Assembly: GCF_000092825.1 (NCBI RefSeq)
Contig: NC_014168.1
Coordinates: 2,409,946 to 2,473,945 of the forward strand
Direction: 5' to 3'
Source: Segniliparus rotundus DSM 44985
Lineage (GTDB): Bacteria; Actinomycetota; Actinomycetes; Mycobacteriales; Mycobacteriaceae
DNA: 64,000 bases
Below the pieces are notes generated by a model. The model ran no database searches. It was not told where the DNA came from and saw only the letters and a program-made list of their open reading frames with translations. Below, piece after piece: positions 22,467 through 31,518 of the stretch (the first letter of the stretch is position 1; the number at the start of each line of letters is the position of its first letter). The position numbers and the translations under genes were made by a program.

Positions 22467-22523
22467 AGCAACAACGGGGCAGGCCCCCGCCCGAACGCCC
22501 TCGGCGGCGCCCCGGGACGGGGG

Positions 22524-24740
22524 TCAGCCCTCCCTGAGCCCGACGCGGCGGTGCAACCGCGCCAACGGCTCGGGGAGCCACCAGTTCCATGTGCCCGCGA
22601 GCCGCATGAACGCGGGCAGCAGCACCATGCGGACCAATGTCGCGTCCACGGCGACCGCGACGGCGAGACCAAGGCCGAACATCCGCATGAACGAGACCTC
22701 GCTCGTGATGAGCGAGACGAAAACGACGAACATCAGCAGGGCGGCGGCGGTGACGACCCGCCCGGCGCGGGAGACGCCGAGCGCCACCGCTTCGGCGTTG
22801 TCTTCGGCCCGGCGCGCGGAGGCAAGCCAGAACTCGCGGATCCGAGACAGCAGGAACACCTCGTAGTCCATGGACAGGCCGAACGCCACGGTGAAGAGGA
22901 ACACCAACATATCGGAGACCAACGTGCCCGTGGTCGTCGTGCCGAACCCGCCCACATGCCCCTCTTGGAAGATCCACACCAGCGCCCCGAGGGTGGCGCT
23001 GAGCGAGAGCGTGTTGAGCACCAGTGCCTTCAACGGGAGCAGAATGCTGCCCGTGAGGAGGAACAACAGGAGGAACGTCGTCACCGCGACGAAGCCGAAC
23101 ACGAACGGCAACTGGCGCATGATCGCGGCGACTGTGTCCTCATTGAGCTGTTCTGTGCCCGTGAACAGGACTTCGACGCCTTTCGGCCGCGGAACCGCCC
23201 GCACATCCGCAAGCGCCGCCCTGGACTGTTCGGTGAACGCGGGAGCGCGGAGCACTGCCGTCAACCACACGCTCGCGTCCTTCGTGCCCGCCGCCGCTCC
23301 CGAGGGGCCCGCGAGCCCGCCGCGCACATGGGAGCCGTCCGGCGCGTCGACAACAGCGACGCCGGGGACCTTGGAGAGCTCGTCGGCGTACCCAGAAACC
23401 TCCTGCGCGGCGATCCCCGACGCGTCAGGGATCACGATGGACACCGGGACTGCCGCGTTCTGCGGGAACTCCGCGCGCAACGCGTCGCCGACCTGGCGGG
23501 ACTGCGCGGTAGCGGGAAGGACGCGGTCGTCGGGGAGGCCGAATTGCGCGCGCGTGAACGCGGACCCCAGCAGGAGCAAGGCCGCTGTGGCGGCAAGGGC
23601 GCACGTCGCCGCGTGGCGCATCACGAACCTCGTCGTCCGATACAGGACGCCGCCCTGCGGGCCGGACTCCGCGGCAGGGGCCGGGTTTCTGCTTTTCCTG
23701 CGCAGGAGCCGACGGACGTCCAAGCCGTCGATCCGGTCGCCGAGCAGCATTATCATCGCGGGCGCGACCACCACCGCGTACAGCGCCGCGAGGGCGACGA
23801 CGGCGCATCCGGCGTAGGCCATCGAGCGCAAGAAGTACATCGGGAAAACCCCGAGGGCTCCCACCGCGAGAAACACCGTGCACGCGGAGAAGGCGACCGT
23901 GCGACCAGCCGTGTCGACCGCCCGCCGCAACGCCGCGGCGCGGTCCTTGGTCCTCTCGTGCTCTTCACGGTAGCGGCTGACCAGGAGCAGCGTGTAGTCG
24001 ATCGCAAGAGCGAAACCCATCGCGGTGGTGAGATTGAGCGCGAACACGGACACATCGGCGAACACGGTGAACAGCCGGAGCGCGCCAAGGGTCGCCGCGA
24101 TGGACAGCAGCCCGACGACCAGGGGCAACAGCGCCGCGTACAACCCGCCGAACACCCACATGAGCACGAGGAAGGTCAACGGGACGGCCACTGCTTCCGC
24201 GGAGACCAGGTCGCGCTCGGACTGCTCGTTGATCTCCGAGAGCACCATCGACATGCCGCCCGCCCGCACGGTGAGCGCGCCGTGCTCACCGGCGACCTTG
24301 TCGGACACTTCCTTCGCGTGCTTCTGCGCCTCGCTTTCGCCGCCGGAGACCCTGGCGAGGATCAACGCCGCTTTCCCGTCTGCGCTCACCATGGCGTTCG
24401 CCTCGGCGGGAGCGAGCCCCCACGGGTCCAGGACCGACGCGACATGCGGGGCGTGTCGCACCGTCGACACGAGCTCGCGCGCCTGCGCTGCGGCTTGCGG
24501 CGCGAAAACACCGTCCGGGGAGCGGACCACGAAGGTCAGATCCGCATCGCCTTGGCCGAATTTCTCAGCGAGAAGTTCCGCCCCTCGGACGGACTGGGAG
24601 CCGGGGTCTTGAAAACCCGCCGCGCTGAGGTGCTCGGCCACGGTCGCGCCGTACCCCGCCGCCGCCATGGTGCACACCGCGGCGGCGAGGAGCACCCTCC
24701 TCGGCGCGCGGATGGCCAATCGAGACACGTGGCGGAGCAT
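22524..24740 (-). CDS. MMPL/RND-family membrane transporter, 738 aa
   Basis: It has the two-fold MMPL plan: TM1, a periplasmic domain, TM2-6, then TM7, a second periplasmic domain and TM8-12. The proton-relay Asp-Tyr pairs are visible in AMGFALAIDYTLLLVSRYREE and GLSMDYEVFLLSRIRE. MMPL proteins in mycolic-acid bacteria export lipids, siderophores or drugs. Length lies at the short end (MmpL11/13-like, without the large C-terminal cytoplasmic tail). ATG 24740 lies 10 bases after the enoyl-CoA hydratase stop, so it may be the last gene of that operon. The substrate is unknown. Confidence 0.88.
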   Translation of the reverse strand: MLRHVSRLAIRAPRRVLLAAAVCTMAAAGYGATVAEHLSAAGFQDPGSQSVRGAELLAEKFGQGDADLTFVVRSPDGVFAPQAAAQARELVSTVRHAPHVASVLDPWGLAPAEANAMVSADGKAALILARVSGGESEAQKHAKEVSDKVAGEHGALTVRAGGMSMVLSEINEQSERDLVSAEAVAVPLTFLVLMWVFGGLYAALLPLVVGLLSIAATLGALRLFTVFADVSVFALNLTTAMGFALAIDYTLLLVSRYREEHERTKDRAAALRRAVDTAGRTVAFSACTVFLAVGALGVFPMYFLRSMAYAGCAVVALAALYAVVVAPAMIMLLGDRIDGLDVRRLLRRKSRNPAPAAESGPQGGVLYRTTRFVMRHAATCALAATAALLLLGSAFTRAQFGLPDDRVLPATAQSRQVGDALRAEFPQNAAVPVSIVIPDASGIAAQEVSGYADELSKVPGVAVVDAPDGSHVRGGLAGPSGAAAGTKDASVWLTAVLRAPAFTEQSRAALADVRAVPRPKGVEVLFTGTEQLNEDTVAAIMRQLPFVFGFVAVTTFLLLFLLTGSILLPLKALVLNTLSLSATLGALVWIFQEGHVGGFGTTTTGTLVSDMLVFLFTVAFGLSMDYEVFLLSRIREFWLASARRAEDNAEAVALGVSRAGRVVTAAALLMFVVFVSLITSEVSFMRMFGLGLAVAVAVDATLVRMVLLPAFMRLAGTWNWWLPEPLARLHRRVGLREG

Positions 24741-24750
24741 GTGACGGATA

Positions 24751-25515
24751 CTACATCGCCCACCGGGGCTCGCGTTTGCGCAGAAAAGCGGTGACGCCCT
24801 CGCGCGCCTCCTCGGACTGGAAGAGCCGGGCGGAAAGGGCAGCCAGGTCCGGCAAGTCGCGGAAGCGCTCGACGGCTTGGGCGTTGACCAGGCGCTTGGA
24901 TTCGGCCAAGCCTTGCGGGGAGGCTTTGAGCAGGGCGGCTTTGAACGCGGCGAGCTGTTCGTCGTGGTTGTCCTCGGCAGCGGTGATCAGACCGATGCGC
25001 TGCGCCTCGCCGGAGCCGAACGTCTCGCCGGTGAGGAAGTACCGGCTGGCCGAACGAAAATCGAGCCGGGGCAGCACGGTCAGCGAGATGACGGCGGGCG
25101 CCACGCCGAGCTTCGCCTCGGGCAAGGCGAAACTGGCGTTCGGCCCGGCAACGGCGATGTCCGCGGCGGCGACCAATCCCATCCCGCCGCCCCGGACATG
25201 CCCGTCGACGGCGGCGATGACCGGCTTGGGCAACTCGAGGATCTGGCGCAGCAGCTCGCCGAGTCCGTGGGTGGCGAAATCGGCGTGCTCCCCCGAGGCG
25301 GACGCGAGGTCCGCCCCGGCGCAAAAGGTTTTCCCCGCGTGGGTCAGCACGACAGCGCGGACCGACGGGTCCTCGCCCGCCGCTTGCAGACCGGCGCGCA
25401 ATTGTGCGATCAAGGCGGGCGAGAGCGCGTTGCGGTTGTGCGGGGAGTCGAGCGTCAGGGTGGCGAACCCGTCTGCGGTCTCGCTGCGCACGAGGGTGTG
25501 CTCGGATGTGGTCAT
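24751..25515 (-). CDS. Enoyl-CoA hydratase, methylglutaconyl-CoA hydratase-like (LiuC/AtuE type)
   Basis: A crotonase fold with AGKTFCAGADL and the oxyanion-hole segment HVRGGGMGLVAAADI. The catalytic Glu region reads ALPEAKLGVAPAVIS. The LGxAPAVIS wording with a following SASRYFLTGETF is typical of methylglutaconyl/isohexenylglutaconyl-CoA hydratases. Length 254 fits. It would hydrate the product of the biotin-dependent carboxylase encoded upstream (AccA1/AccD1-like), giving HMG-CoA or a homologue. It follows the acyl-CoA dehydrogenase gene by nine bases. No HMG-CoA lyase is present in the window. Confidence 0.82.
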   Translation of the reverse strand: MTTSEHTLVRSETADGFATLTLDSPHNRNALSPALIAQLRAGLQAAGEDPSVRAVVLTHAGKTFCAGADLASASGEHADFATHGLGELLRQILELPKPVIAAVDGHVRGGGMGLVAAADIAVAGPNASFALPEAKLGVAPAVISLTVLPRLDFRSASRYFLTGETFGSGEAQRIGLITAAEDNHDEQLAAFKAALLKASPQGLAESKRLVNAQAVERFRDLPDLAALSARLFQSEEAREGVTAFLRKREPRWAM

Positions 25516-25524
25516 CGCGCCGCC

Positions 25525-26679
25525 TCAGTAGGACTTGGGCAGGCCGAGTGTGGTGCTGGCGATGTAGTTGAGCGCCATTTCCCGGCTGACCGGGGCGATC
25601 CGCATGAGCCGCGAGTTCGCGAGCTGGGTGCCGAGGTCGTATTCGACGGTGAGGCCGTTGCCGCCGAGCGTCTGCACCGCTTGGTCGACCGCTCGTGCTC
25701 CCACTTCCCCGGCGGCGTACTTCGCCATGTTGGCGGCCTCTGCCGCGCCCGTGTCGTCGCCCGCGTCATAGAGCGTCGCTGCCTTCTGCATCATGAGTTT
25801 CGCGAGCTCCATCTCGACTTTGATCTGCGCGAGCGGATGCGCGATCGCCTGGTGCGCGCCGATGGGCGTTCTGAACACCGTGCGGGTTTTGGCGTAGTCC
25901 ACGGCGCGGCGCAAGGCGTACCGGGCGGTGCCCACGCCGCCGGCCGCCGCCATGATCCGTTCAGGGTTCAACCCGGCGAACAACTGCATGATGCCCGCGT
26001 CGGGGTCGCCGACAAGGGACTCGGCGGGCAGCCGGATGTTGTCGAAGGCCAGCTCGAACTGGTGCTCAGGGATGCGCAACGCCATCTCGATGGCGCGGTA
26101 CTCGAAGCCAGGGGTGTCGCGGGGCACGATGAACAGCGCCGGTTTGAGGCTGCCGGTTTTCGCGTCCTCGGTGCGGGCGACGATGAGCACGGCGTCGGCG
26201 ACGTCCACTCCGGAGATGTAGACCTTGCGCCCGGTGAGCAACCAGTCCGAACCGTCGCGCGTGGCGGTGGTGGTGATCCGGTGCGAATTGGAACCCGCGT
26301 CGGGCTCGGTGATGCCGAACACGAGGATCTTCGAGCCGTCGCCGAGGCCGGGCAGCCACTGCTGTCGCTGCTCGTCGGTGCCGAATCTGTTGATGACGTT
26401 GCCGCAGATCGCTGGCGAGACGACCATGAGCAGAAGGCCGCTGCCTTGGGCGTTGAGCTCTTCGGCCACCAAGGACAGCTCGTACATGCCCGCGCCGCCG
26501 CCGCCGAACTCCTCAGGGATGTTCACGCCGAGGAAGCCGAGCTTGCCCGCCTCCCGCCACAGATCCCACGGGTACTCGTCGGCTTTCCAACATTGGTCCA
26601 TGTACTTCGGGCCGTAACCGGCGGCGAATTTGCTCACCGCTGCCCGGAGTTCTTGGCGCTCCCGCGTCTCCGACGTCAT
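25525..26679 (-). CDS. Acyl-CoA dehydrogenase (FadE), 384 aa
   Basis: It has all family landmarks: the N-terminal helical domain, GITEPDAGSNSHRITTTA and LTGRKVYISG in the FAD/substrate middle domain, RTVFRTPIGAHQAIAH, and a C-terminal QTLGGNGLTVEYDLGTQLANSR. ATG 26679 overlaps the AccA1 stop (ATGA). The position in an Acc/enoyl-CoA hydratase operon suggests citronellyl-CoA or isovaleryl-type oxidation. This is one of two FadE enzymes in the operon, so each may act on a different chain length or branch. Confidence 0.85.
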   Translation of the reverse strand: MTSETRERQELRAAVSKFAAGYGPKYMDQCWKADEYPWDLWREAGKLGFLGVNIPEEFGGGGAGMYELSLVAEELNAQGSGLLLMVVSPAICGNVINRFGTDEQRQQWLPGLGDGSKILVFGITEPDAGSNSHRITTTATRDGSDWLLTGRKVYISGVDVADAVLIVARTEDAKTGSLKPALFIVPRDTPGFEYRAIEMALRIPEHQFELAFDNIRLPAESLVGDPDAGIMQLFAGLNPERIMAAAGGVGTARYALRRAVDYAKTRTVFRTPIGAHQAIAHPLAQIKVEMELAKLMMQKAATLYDAGDDTGAAEAANMAKYAAGEVGARAVDQAVQTLGGNGLTVEYDLGTQLANSRLMRIAPVSREMALNYIASTTLGLPKSY

Positions 26680-28718
26680 TGCGTGCTCCTTTTCTGTGTT
26701 CCTGCCTCTTCGGCGGGGTTTGTTTCTTCGACTCTGGCAAGCATCGCGCCTTGGTTGACCTGGTCGCCGACCGCGACGTCCAGCTCGACGAGCGTCCCGT
26801 CGGCCGGGGAGTTGACAGCGTGCTGCATCTTCATCGCCTCCAGCCACAGGATGGGCTGTCCGGCGCGCACGCGCTCGCCGACCTGGGCGCCGAGCTTGAT
26901 GACCGACCCCGGCATGGGCGCGATGAGCGACCCGGCGACGATCTGGTCGGCGGGGTCGGTGAATGCCGGTTTGCGCCGCAGCGCGACCGGCCCCAGCGGC
27001 GAGTCGACGTCGAAAACGTCGTGCCCGCCGTCCGCCGCCGCGCAGGACACCGCAAAACGCCGGAGCACGCCGCCTGCTTCGAAAAGGACTTCGTGCGCGG
27101 CGGCGCCGCTGCCGAGACGCACGTCGAGCAGTGCGACGTCCGGGTGCTCGGGCGCGAGGAGGCGGCCGCGCTCGAACCGGTACCGAACGGCGATCTCCTG
27201 TCCGTCCGCGGTGATGAACGCCTTCTGGACCAGCTGCGAAGGCAGGTTGCGCCACCCGGTGGGCAGCGCCGCGAGGACAGGGTTGGCGACCTGGTTGGCT
27301 TTCGCGTCCGCGACTGCCGCCGCGAGCGCCGACAACGCGATGGCCTGCGCGTCGGCGACCGGCGCGGCGAGCGTGTCGAGGCCGATCCTGTCGAGGTAGC
27401 CGGTGTCCGTTTTCCCTTCGAGGAATTCCGGTTCGGCGAGGATATTGGCCAGCAGCTCGCGGTTGGTGACCAGTCCGTGCACTTTGGCGCGCAGGAGCGC
27501 CCCGCGCAAAATCCGGGCCGCTTCCCCCCGAGTCGGGGCGTACGCGATCACCTTGGCGAGCATCGCGTCGTAATACGGGCTCACGTGCGATCCCGATGCG
27601 AAACCCGCGTCCACGCGCAGCCCGCCCCTCCCGGACGGGCCCTGGAACTGGGCCCCTTCCAGCTCGAATCGCCGCAACACGCCGGTCTGCGGCCGGTAGT
27701 CGTTCGCGGGGTCTTCAGCGTAGAGGCGCACTTCGATGGCGTGCCCCCGGGTCTTGGGCGGCTCGGGGCCGAGCGCCTCGCCGTCCGCGACGCGCAATTG
27801 CAGCTCGACCAGGTCGAGGCCGGTGGTGGCCTCAGTGACCGGATGCTCGACTTGCAGGCGGGTGTTCATCTCCAAAAAACGCACATCGCCGTTCTCGGAG
27901 ACCAAGAACTCGAAGGTGCCCGCCCCCTCGTAGCCGATGGCTTTCGCGCCGCTGCGCGCGGCTTCGAAAAGCCGCTCGCGCAACGCGGGCCCGATTCGTT
28001 CGACCAACGGAGCCGGGGCCTCTTCGACAACCTTCTGGTGGCGGCGTTGCAGAGAGCACTCGCGCTCCCCCACTGCCCACACCGTGCCGTGCCGGTCGGC
28101 CATCAATTGGACTTCGATATGGTGCGCGTTCTGCAAATACGGCTCGCAGAACACGGCGCCGGAGCCGAACGCCGAAAGCGCTTCGGCTGCGGCCGAGTCC
28201 ACCGCTGCGGCGAGCTCGCCCACGTCGCGCACCACCCGCATGCCGCGACCGCCGCCACCTGCTGAGGCTTTGACCAGAACGGGGAAGTCGGCCTCGGCGA
28301 CCGAAGCCGGATCGAGGTTCGTGAAGATGGGGACGCCGACCGCGGCCATGCGCTCTTTGGCGGCGATCTTGGACCCCATGAGTTCGATGGACTCCGGGCT
28401 CGGCCCGATCCAGGTCAGGCCAGCTTCGCGCACGGCGCGGGCGAAATCGGCGTTCTCGGACAAAAAGCCGTAGCCGGGGTGGACGGCGTCCGCCCCGGCG
28501 CGCTTCGCAGCGTCGATGATGAGATCCCCGCGCAGGTAGGTGTCCGCCGGGGCATTGCCGGGCAGGCGCACCGCGGAGTCCGCCTCCGCGACGTGCGGGC
28601 TCGCCGCGTCCGCGTCGGAGAACACCGCCACCGTGGCGACGCCGAGCCGACGGCAAGTGTGGAAAACCCGGCAGGCGATCTCGCCCCGGTTCGCGACCAA
28701 TACAGACGTCATTGCCAT
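26676..28718 (-). CDS. accA1: Biotin-dependent acyl-CoA carboxylase alpha subunit (AccA1-like)
   Basis: A biotin carboxylase plus BCCP fusion of 680 residues. The N-terminal VLVANRGEIACRVFHTC starts the biotin carboxylase, the ATP-grasp has KASAGGGGRGMR, and EMNTRLQVEHPVTE carries the active-site region. The C-terminal biotin site is LEAMKMQHAV. ATG 28718 (with AGGA seven bases upstream) lies three bases after the beta-subunit stop. Met28712 is an alternative. It carries CO2 on biotin for the AccD1-like carboxyltransferase, as in methylcrotonyl- or geranyl-CoA carboxylase. Confidence 0.9.
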   Translation of the reverse strand: MAMTSVLVANRGEIACRVFHTCRRLGVATVAVFSDADAASPHVAEADSAVRLPGNAPADTYLRGDLIIDAAKRAGADAVHPGYGFLSENADFARAVREAGLTWIGPSPESIELMGSKIAAKERMAAVGVPIFTNLDPASVAEADFPVLVKASAGGGGRGMRVVRDVGELAAAVDSAAAEALSAFGSGAVFCEPYLQNAHHIEVQLMADRHGTVWAVGERECSLQRRHQKVVEEAPAPLVERIGPALRERLFEAARSGAKAIGYEGAGTFEFLVSENGDVRFLEMNTRLQVEHPVTEATTGLDLVELQLRVADGEALGPEPPKTRGHAIEVRLYAEDPANDYRPQTGVLRRFELEGAQFQGPSGRGGLRVDAGFASGSHVSPYYDAMLAKVIAYAPTRGEAARILRGALLRAKVHGLVTNRELLANILAEPEFLEGKTDTGYLDRIGLDTLAAPVADAQAIALSALAAAVADAKANQVANPVLAALPTGWRNLPSQLVQKAFITADGQEIAVRYRFERGRLLAPEHPDVALLDVRLGSGAAAHEVLFEAGGVLRRFAVSCAAADGGHDVFDVDSPLGPVALRRKPAFTDPADQIVAGSLIAPMPGSVIKLGAQVGERVRAGQPILWLEAMKMQHAVNSPADGTLVELDVAVGDQVNQGAMLARVEETNPAEEAGTQKRSTQ

Positions 28719-28720
28719 GT

Positions 28721-30319
28721 TCACATCCTGAAGATTCCGAAGCCGTCCGCGCCTTTGACCGGGGCGCCGTGCAGAGCTGATAACGACATTCCCAACACCG
28801 TCCTCGTGTCGCGCGGGTCGATGATGCCGTCGTCGAACAACCGCCCGGACAGGAACAGCGGCAACGACTCGGCCTCGATTTGCGCCTCGATGGCGGCGCG
28901 GACCGCCGCGTCGGCGGCCTCGTCCACCGCCTGTCCCCTGGCCTCGGCGGCGGCGCGCGAGACGATCGAGACCACCCCGGCGAGCTGGGCGCCGCCCATG
29001 ACGGCGCATTTCGCGTTCGGCCAGCTGAACAGGAACCGGGGGTCGAACGACCGCCCGCACATCCCGTAATGCCCAGCCCCGTACGAGGACCCTATGAGCA
29101 GGGAGATGTGCGGGACTTTGGAGTTCGAAACGGCGTTGATCATCATCGAGCCGTGCTTGACGATGCCCGCCTGCTCGTATTGTTTGCCGACCATGTAGCC
29201 GGTTGTGTTGTGCAAGAAAAGCAGCGGCGTGTCGAGCTGGTTCGCGAGCTGGATGAACTGCGTGGCCTTCTGCGACTCCTGGGAGAACAGCACGCCTCGT
29301 GCGTTGGCGAGAATCCCGACGGGGTAGCCGAAGATCCGGGACCAGCCGGTGACCAGGCTCGACCCGTAATCCGGTTTGAACTCGTCGAAGTCCGAGTCGT
29401 CCACGACTCGGGCGATGACTTCGCGCGGGTCGAACGGGATCTTCAGATCGGCGGGAACCACGCCGAGCAGTTCCTCGCTGTCGTAGCGGGGCGGGACCGG
29501 AGCCGCTTGCGGCGCAGGGCCCTGTTTGCGCCAGTTGAGCCGCGAGACGATACGCCTGCCGATGCGGATCGCGTCGAGTTCGTCATGCGCGAAATAGTCG
29601 GCGAGGCCGGAGATCTGGGCGTGCATCTGCGCGCCGCCGAGCTCCTCTTCCCCGGACTCCTCCCCGGTCGCCATCTTCACCAGCGGCGGGCCGCCGAGGA
29701 AGACTTTGGAGCGCTCCTGAATCATGACGATGTGGTCGCTCATACCGGGGATGTAGGCCCCGCCCGCTGTGGAGTTGCCGAAGACCAGCGCGATGGTGGG
29801 GATACGCGCTTGAGAAAGCCGGGTCAGGTCGCGGAACATCCGCCCGCCAGGAATGAACATGTCCTTCTGGCTGGGCAGATCGGCCCCGCCGGATTCGACG
29901 AGCGAGATGAGCGGCATCCGGTTCTGCAGGGCGATCTCTGCGGCCCGGAACACTTTGCGCATTGTCCAGCCGTTGGAGGTGCCGCCTTTGACCGTGGGGT
30001 CGTTGCCGCTGATGACGCATTCCACGCCCGAGACGTAGCCGATGCCGAAGACAGTGGAGGCTCCGACCGTGTACTCCGACCCCCAGGCCGCGTACGGGCA
30101 GAGCTCAAGGAACGGCGTGTCCGGGTCGAGCAGCGCCTCGACGCGCTCGCGGACGAGCATTTTGCCGCGTTTGCGGTGGCGGGCGATTTTCTCTTCCCCA
30201 CCGCCCGCGAGGACTTTTTCCTGCTCGGTTCTGAGTTCGGCGAGTTTCTCCAGCATCGATTCCGCGGCCTCGTGGTACGCGGGCGACGCGGTGTCGAGCG
30301 TGGAGCGCAAGAGTGTCAT
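28721..30319 (-). CDS. accD1: Acyl-CoA carboxylase beta subunit (AccD1-like carboxyltransferase)
   Basis: A carboxyltransferase of 532 residues. Its motifs are RERVEALLDP, NDPTVKGGTSNGWTMRK, ESGGADLPSQKDMF and GNSTAGGAYIPGMSDH, then the second crotonase-like half with FLHNTTGYMVGKQYEQAG and IGSSYGAGHYGMCGR. These wordings are those of methylcrotonyl-CoA/geranyl-CoA carboxylase beta subunits rather than propionyl-CoA ones. Start ATG 30319 gives the family length. The longer upstream frame is intergenic. It is paired with AccA1 in the leucine/acyclic isoprenoid pathway. Confidence 0.9.
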   Translation of the reverse strand: MTLLRSTLDTASPAYHEAAESMLEKLAELRTEQEKVLAGGGEEKIARHRKRGKMLVRERVEALLDPDTPFLELCPYAAWGSEYTVGASTVFGIGYVSGVECVISGNDPTVKGGTSNGWTMRKVFRAAEIALQNRMPLISLVESGGADLPSQKDMFIPGGRMFRDLTRLSQARIPTIALVFGNSTAGGAYIPGMSDHIVMIQERSKVFLGGPPLVKMATGEESGEEELGGAQMHAQISGLADYFAHDELDAIRIGRRIVSRLNWRKQGPAPQAAPVPPRYDSEELLGVVPADLKIPFDPREVIARVVDDSDFDEFKPDYGSSLVTGWSRIFGYPVGILANARGVLFSQESQKATQFIQLANQLDTPLLFLHNTTGYMVGKQYEQAGIVKHGSMMINAVSNSKVPHISLLIGSSYGAGHYGMCGRSFDPRFLFSWPNAKCAVMGGAQLAGVVSIVSRAAAEARGQAVDEAADAAVRAAIEAQIEAESLPLFLSGRLFDDGIIDPRDTRTVLGMSLSALHGAPVKGADGFGIFRM

Positions 30320-30353
30320 CTGCTCGCGCCCCTCGTCCTGCGTTGTGCTCTGT

Positions 30354-31502
30354 TCATGCGGTGTATCCCAATCTTCTCGCGGCCAATGTGGTGAGGATTT
30401 CGGTGGTTCCGCCGCCGATCCCAAGAATGCGCATGTCCCGGTACTGGCGCTCGATCTCGCTCTCGGCCATGTAGCCGAGCCCGCCGAAGAGCTGCAGCGC
30501 CTGGTTCGCGACCCACTCCCCCGTCTCGACGGCGGTGTTCTTGGCGAAACAGACCTGCGCGATCAAGTCCTGGTCGCCTGAGGCGGCGCGCTCGGCGACG
30601 TGGCGGGTGTAGACCTTGGCGACGTCGATCCGCCGCGCCATTTCCGCCAGCGTGTTCTGCACGCTTTGCCGTGAGATGAGCGGGCGCCCGAACGTGCTCC
30701 GGTCCCGGCACCATTGCAGGGCGAGGTCCAGGCAGCGCTGCGCGCTCGCGTACGCCTGGACGGCGAGGACGACCCGTTCGGCGACGAACGCGGCGGCGAT
30801 CTGCGCGAAACCGGTGTTCTCCGCGCCGACGAGGTTCGCGGCGGGGACTCGGACGTCGGTGTAGGACAGCTCTGCGGTGTCGGAGGAGCGCCAGCCCATC
30901 TTGTCGAGCGCGCGGCTCACGATGAAGCCCGGCGCGGTTTTCTCCACGACGATGAGCGACACACCGGCGGAGCCTTCGCCCCCGGTGCGCGCGGCCGTCA
31001 CGACGTAGTCGGCGCGCACGGCGGAGGTGATGTAGGTCTTCGCGCCGTTGATGACGTAGTGGTCTCCGTCGCGGCGCGCGGTCGTGGCCAGGCGTCCCAC
31101 GTCGGAGCCGCCGCCCGGTTCGGTGATGGCGAGCGAACCGATTTTCGCCCCGGCGAGCGTGGGCCGCACGAACTCGTCGATGAGTCGGGGGTCTGCTGAC
31201 GCGATGATGTGCGGGACAGCGATCCCGCAGGTGAACAGGGAGGCGAACACGCCGCCCGGCACCCCGGCCTCGTGCAGCTCCTCGCAGACGACGACGCTGT
31301 CGGCCACATCGCCGCCGCCACCGCCCGCCGATTCGGGGAACGCCACGCCCAACAGGCCTGCGTCTCCCGCTGCGCGGTGCAGTTCGCGCGGGATCTGCCC
31401 GGCTTTCTCCCATTCGGCCGCGTGCGGCAGGATCTCGCGCTCGGCGAAGGCCCGCGCTGTCGCGCGCAGCGCGACGCGCTCCTCGCTCTTCCACATGGTC
31501 AT
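30354..31502 (-). CDS. Acyl-CoA dehydrogenase (FadE), 382 aa
   Basis: A second acyl-CoA dehydrogenase of the operon. It has AITEPGGGSDVGRLATTA and INGAKTYITSAV in the middle domain, and STFGRPLISRQSVQNTLAEM and YMAESEIERQYRDMRILGIGGGTTEI at the C-terminus. The last stretch, with a Gly/Thr-rich adenine-binding turn, is like isovaleryl/medium-chain enzymes. Start ATG 31502 was chosen because the N-terminal extension upstream is a shadow of the AtuA-like gene. It probably makes the 2-enoyl substrate for the carboxylase. It shares less with the other FadE here than a recent duplicate would. Confidence 0.85.
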   Translation of the reverse strand: MTMWKSEERVALRATARAFAEREILPHAAEWEKAGQIPRELHRAAGDAGLLGVAFPESAGGGGGDVADSVVVCEELHEAGVPGGVFASLFTCGIAVPHIIASADPRLIDEFVRPTLAGAKIGSLAITEPGGGSDVGRLATTARRDGDHYVINGAKTYITSAVRADYVVTAARTGGEGSAGVSLIVVEKTAPGFIVSRALDKMGWRSSDTAELSYTDVRVPAANLVGAENTGFAQIAAAFVAERVVLAVQAYASAQRCLDLALQWCRDRSTFGRPLISRQSVQNTLAEMARRIDVAKVYTRHVAERAASGDQDLIAQVCFAKNTAVETGEWVANQALQLFGGLGYMAESEIERQYRDMRILGIGGGTTEILTTLAARRLGYTA

Positions 31503-31518
31503 CGGACCAGCCCGACGC

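Noticed and set aside
22422-24794. Long plus-strand open frame opposite the MMPL transporter
   Set aside because: Composition is typical of an antisense shadow (Arg/Gly/His-rich) and the opposite strand encodes a full transporter with conserved motifs.
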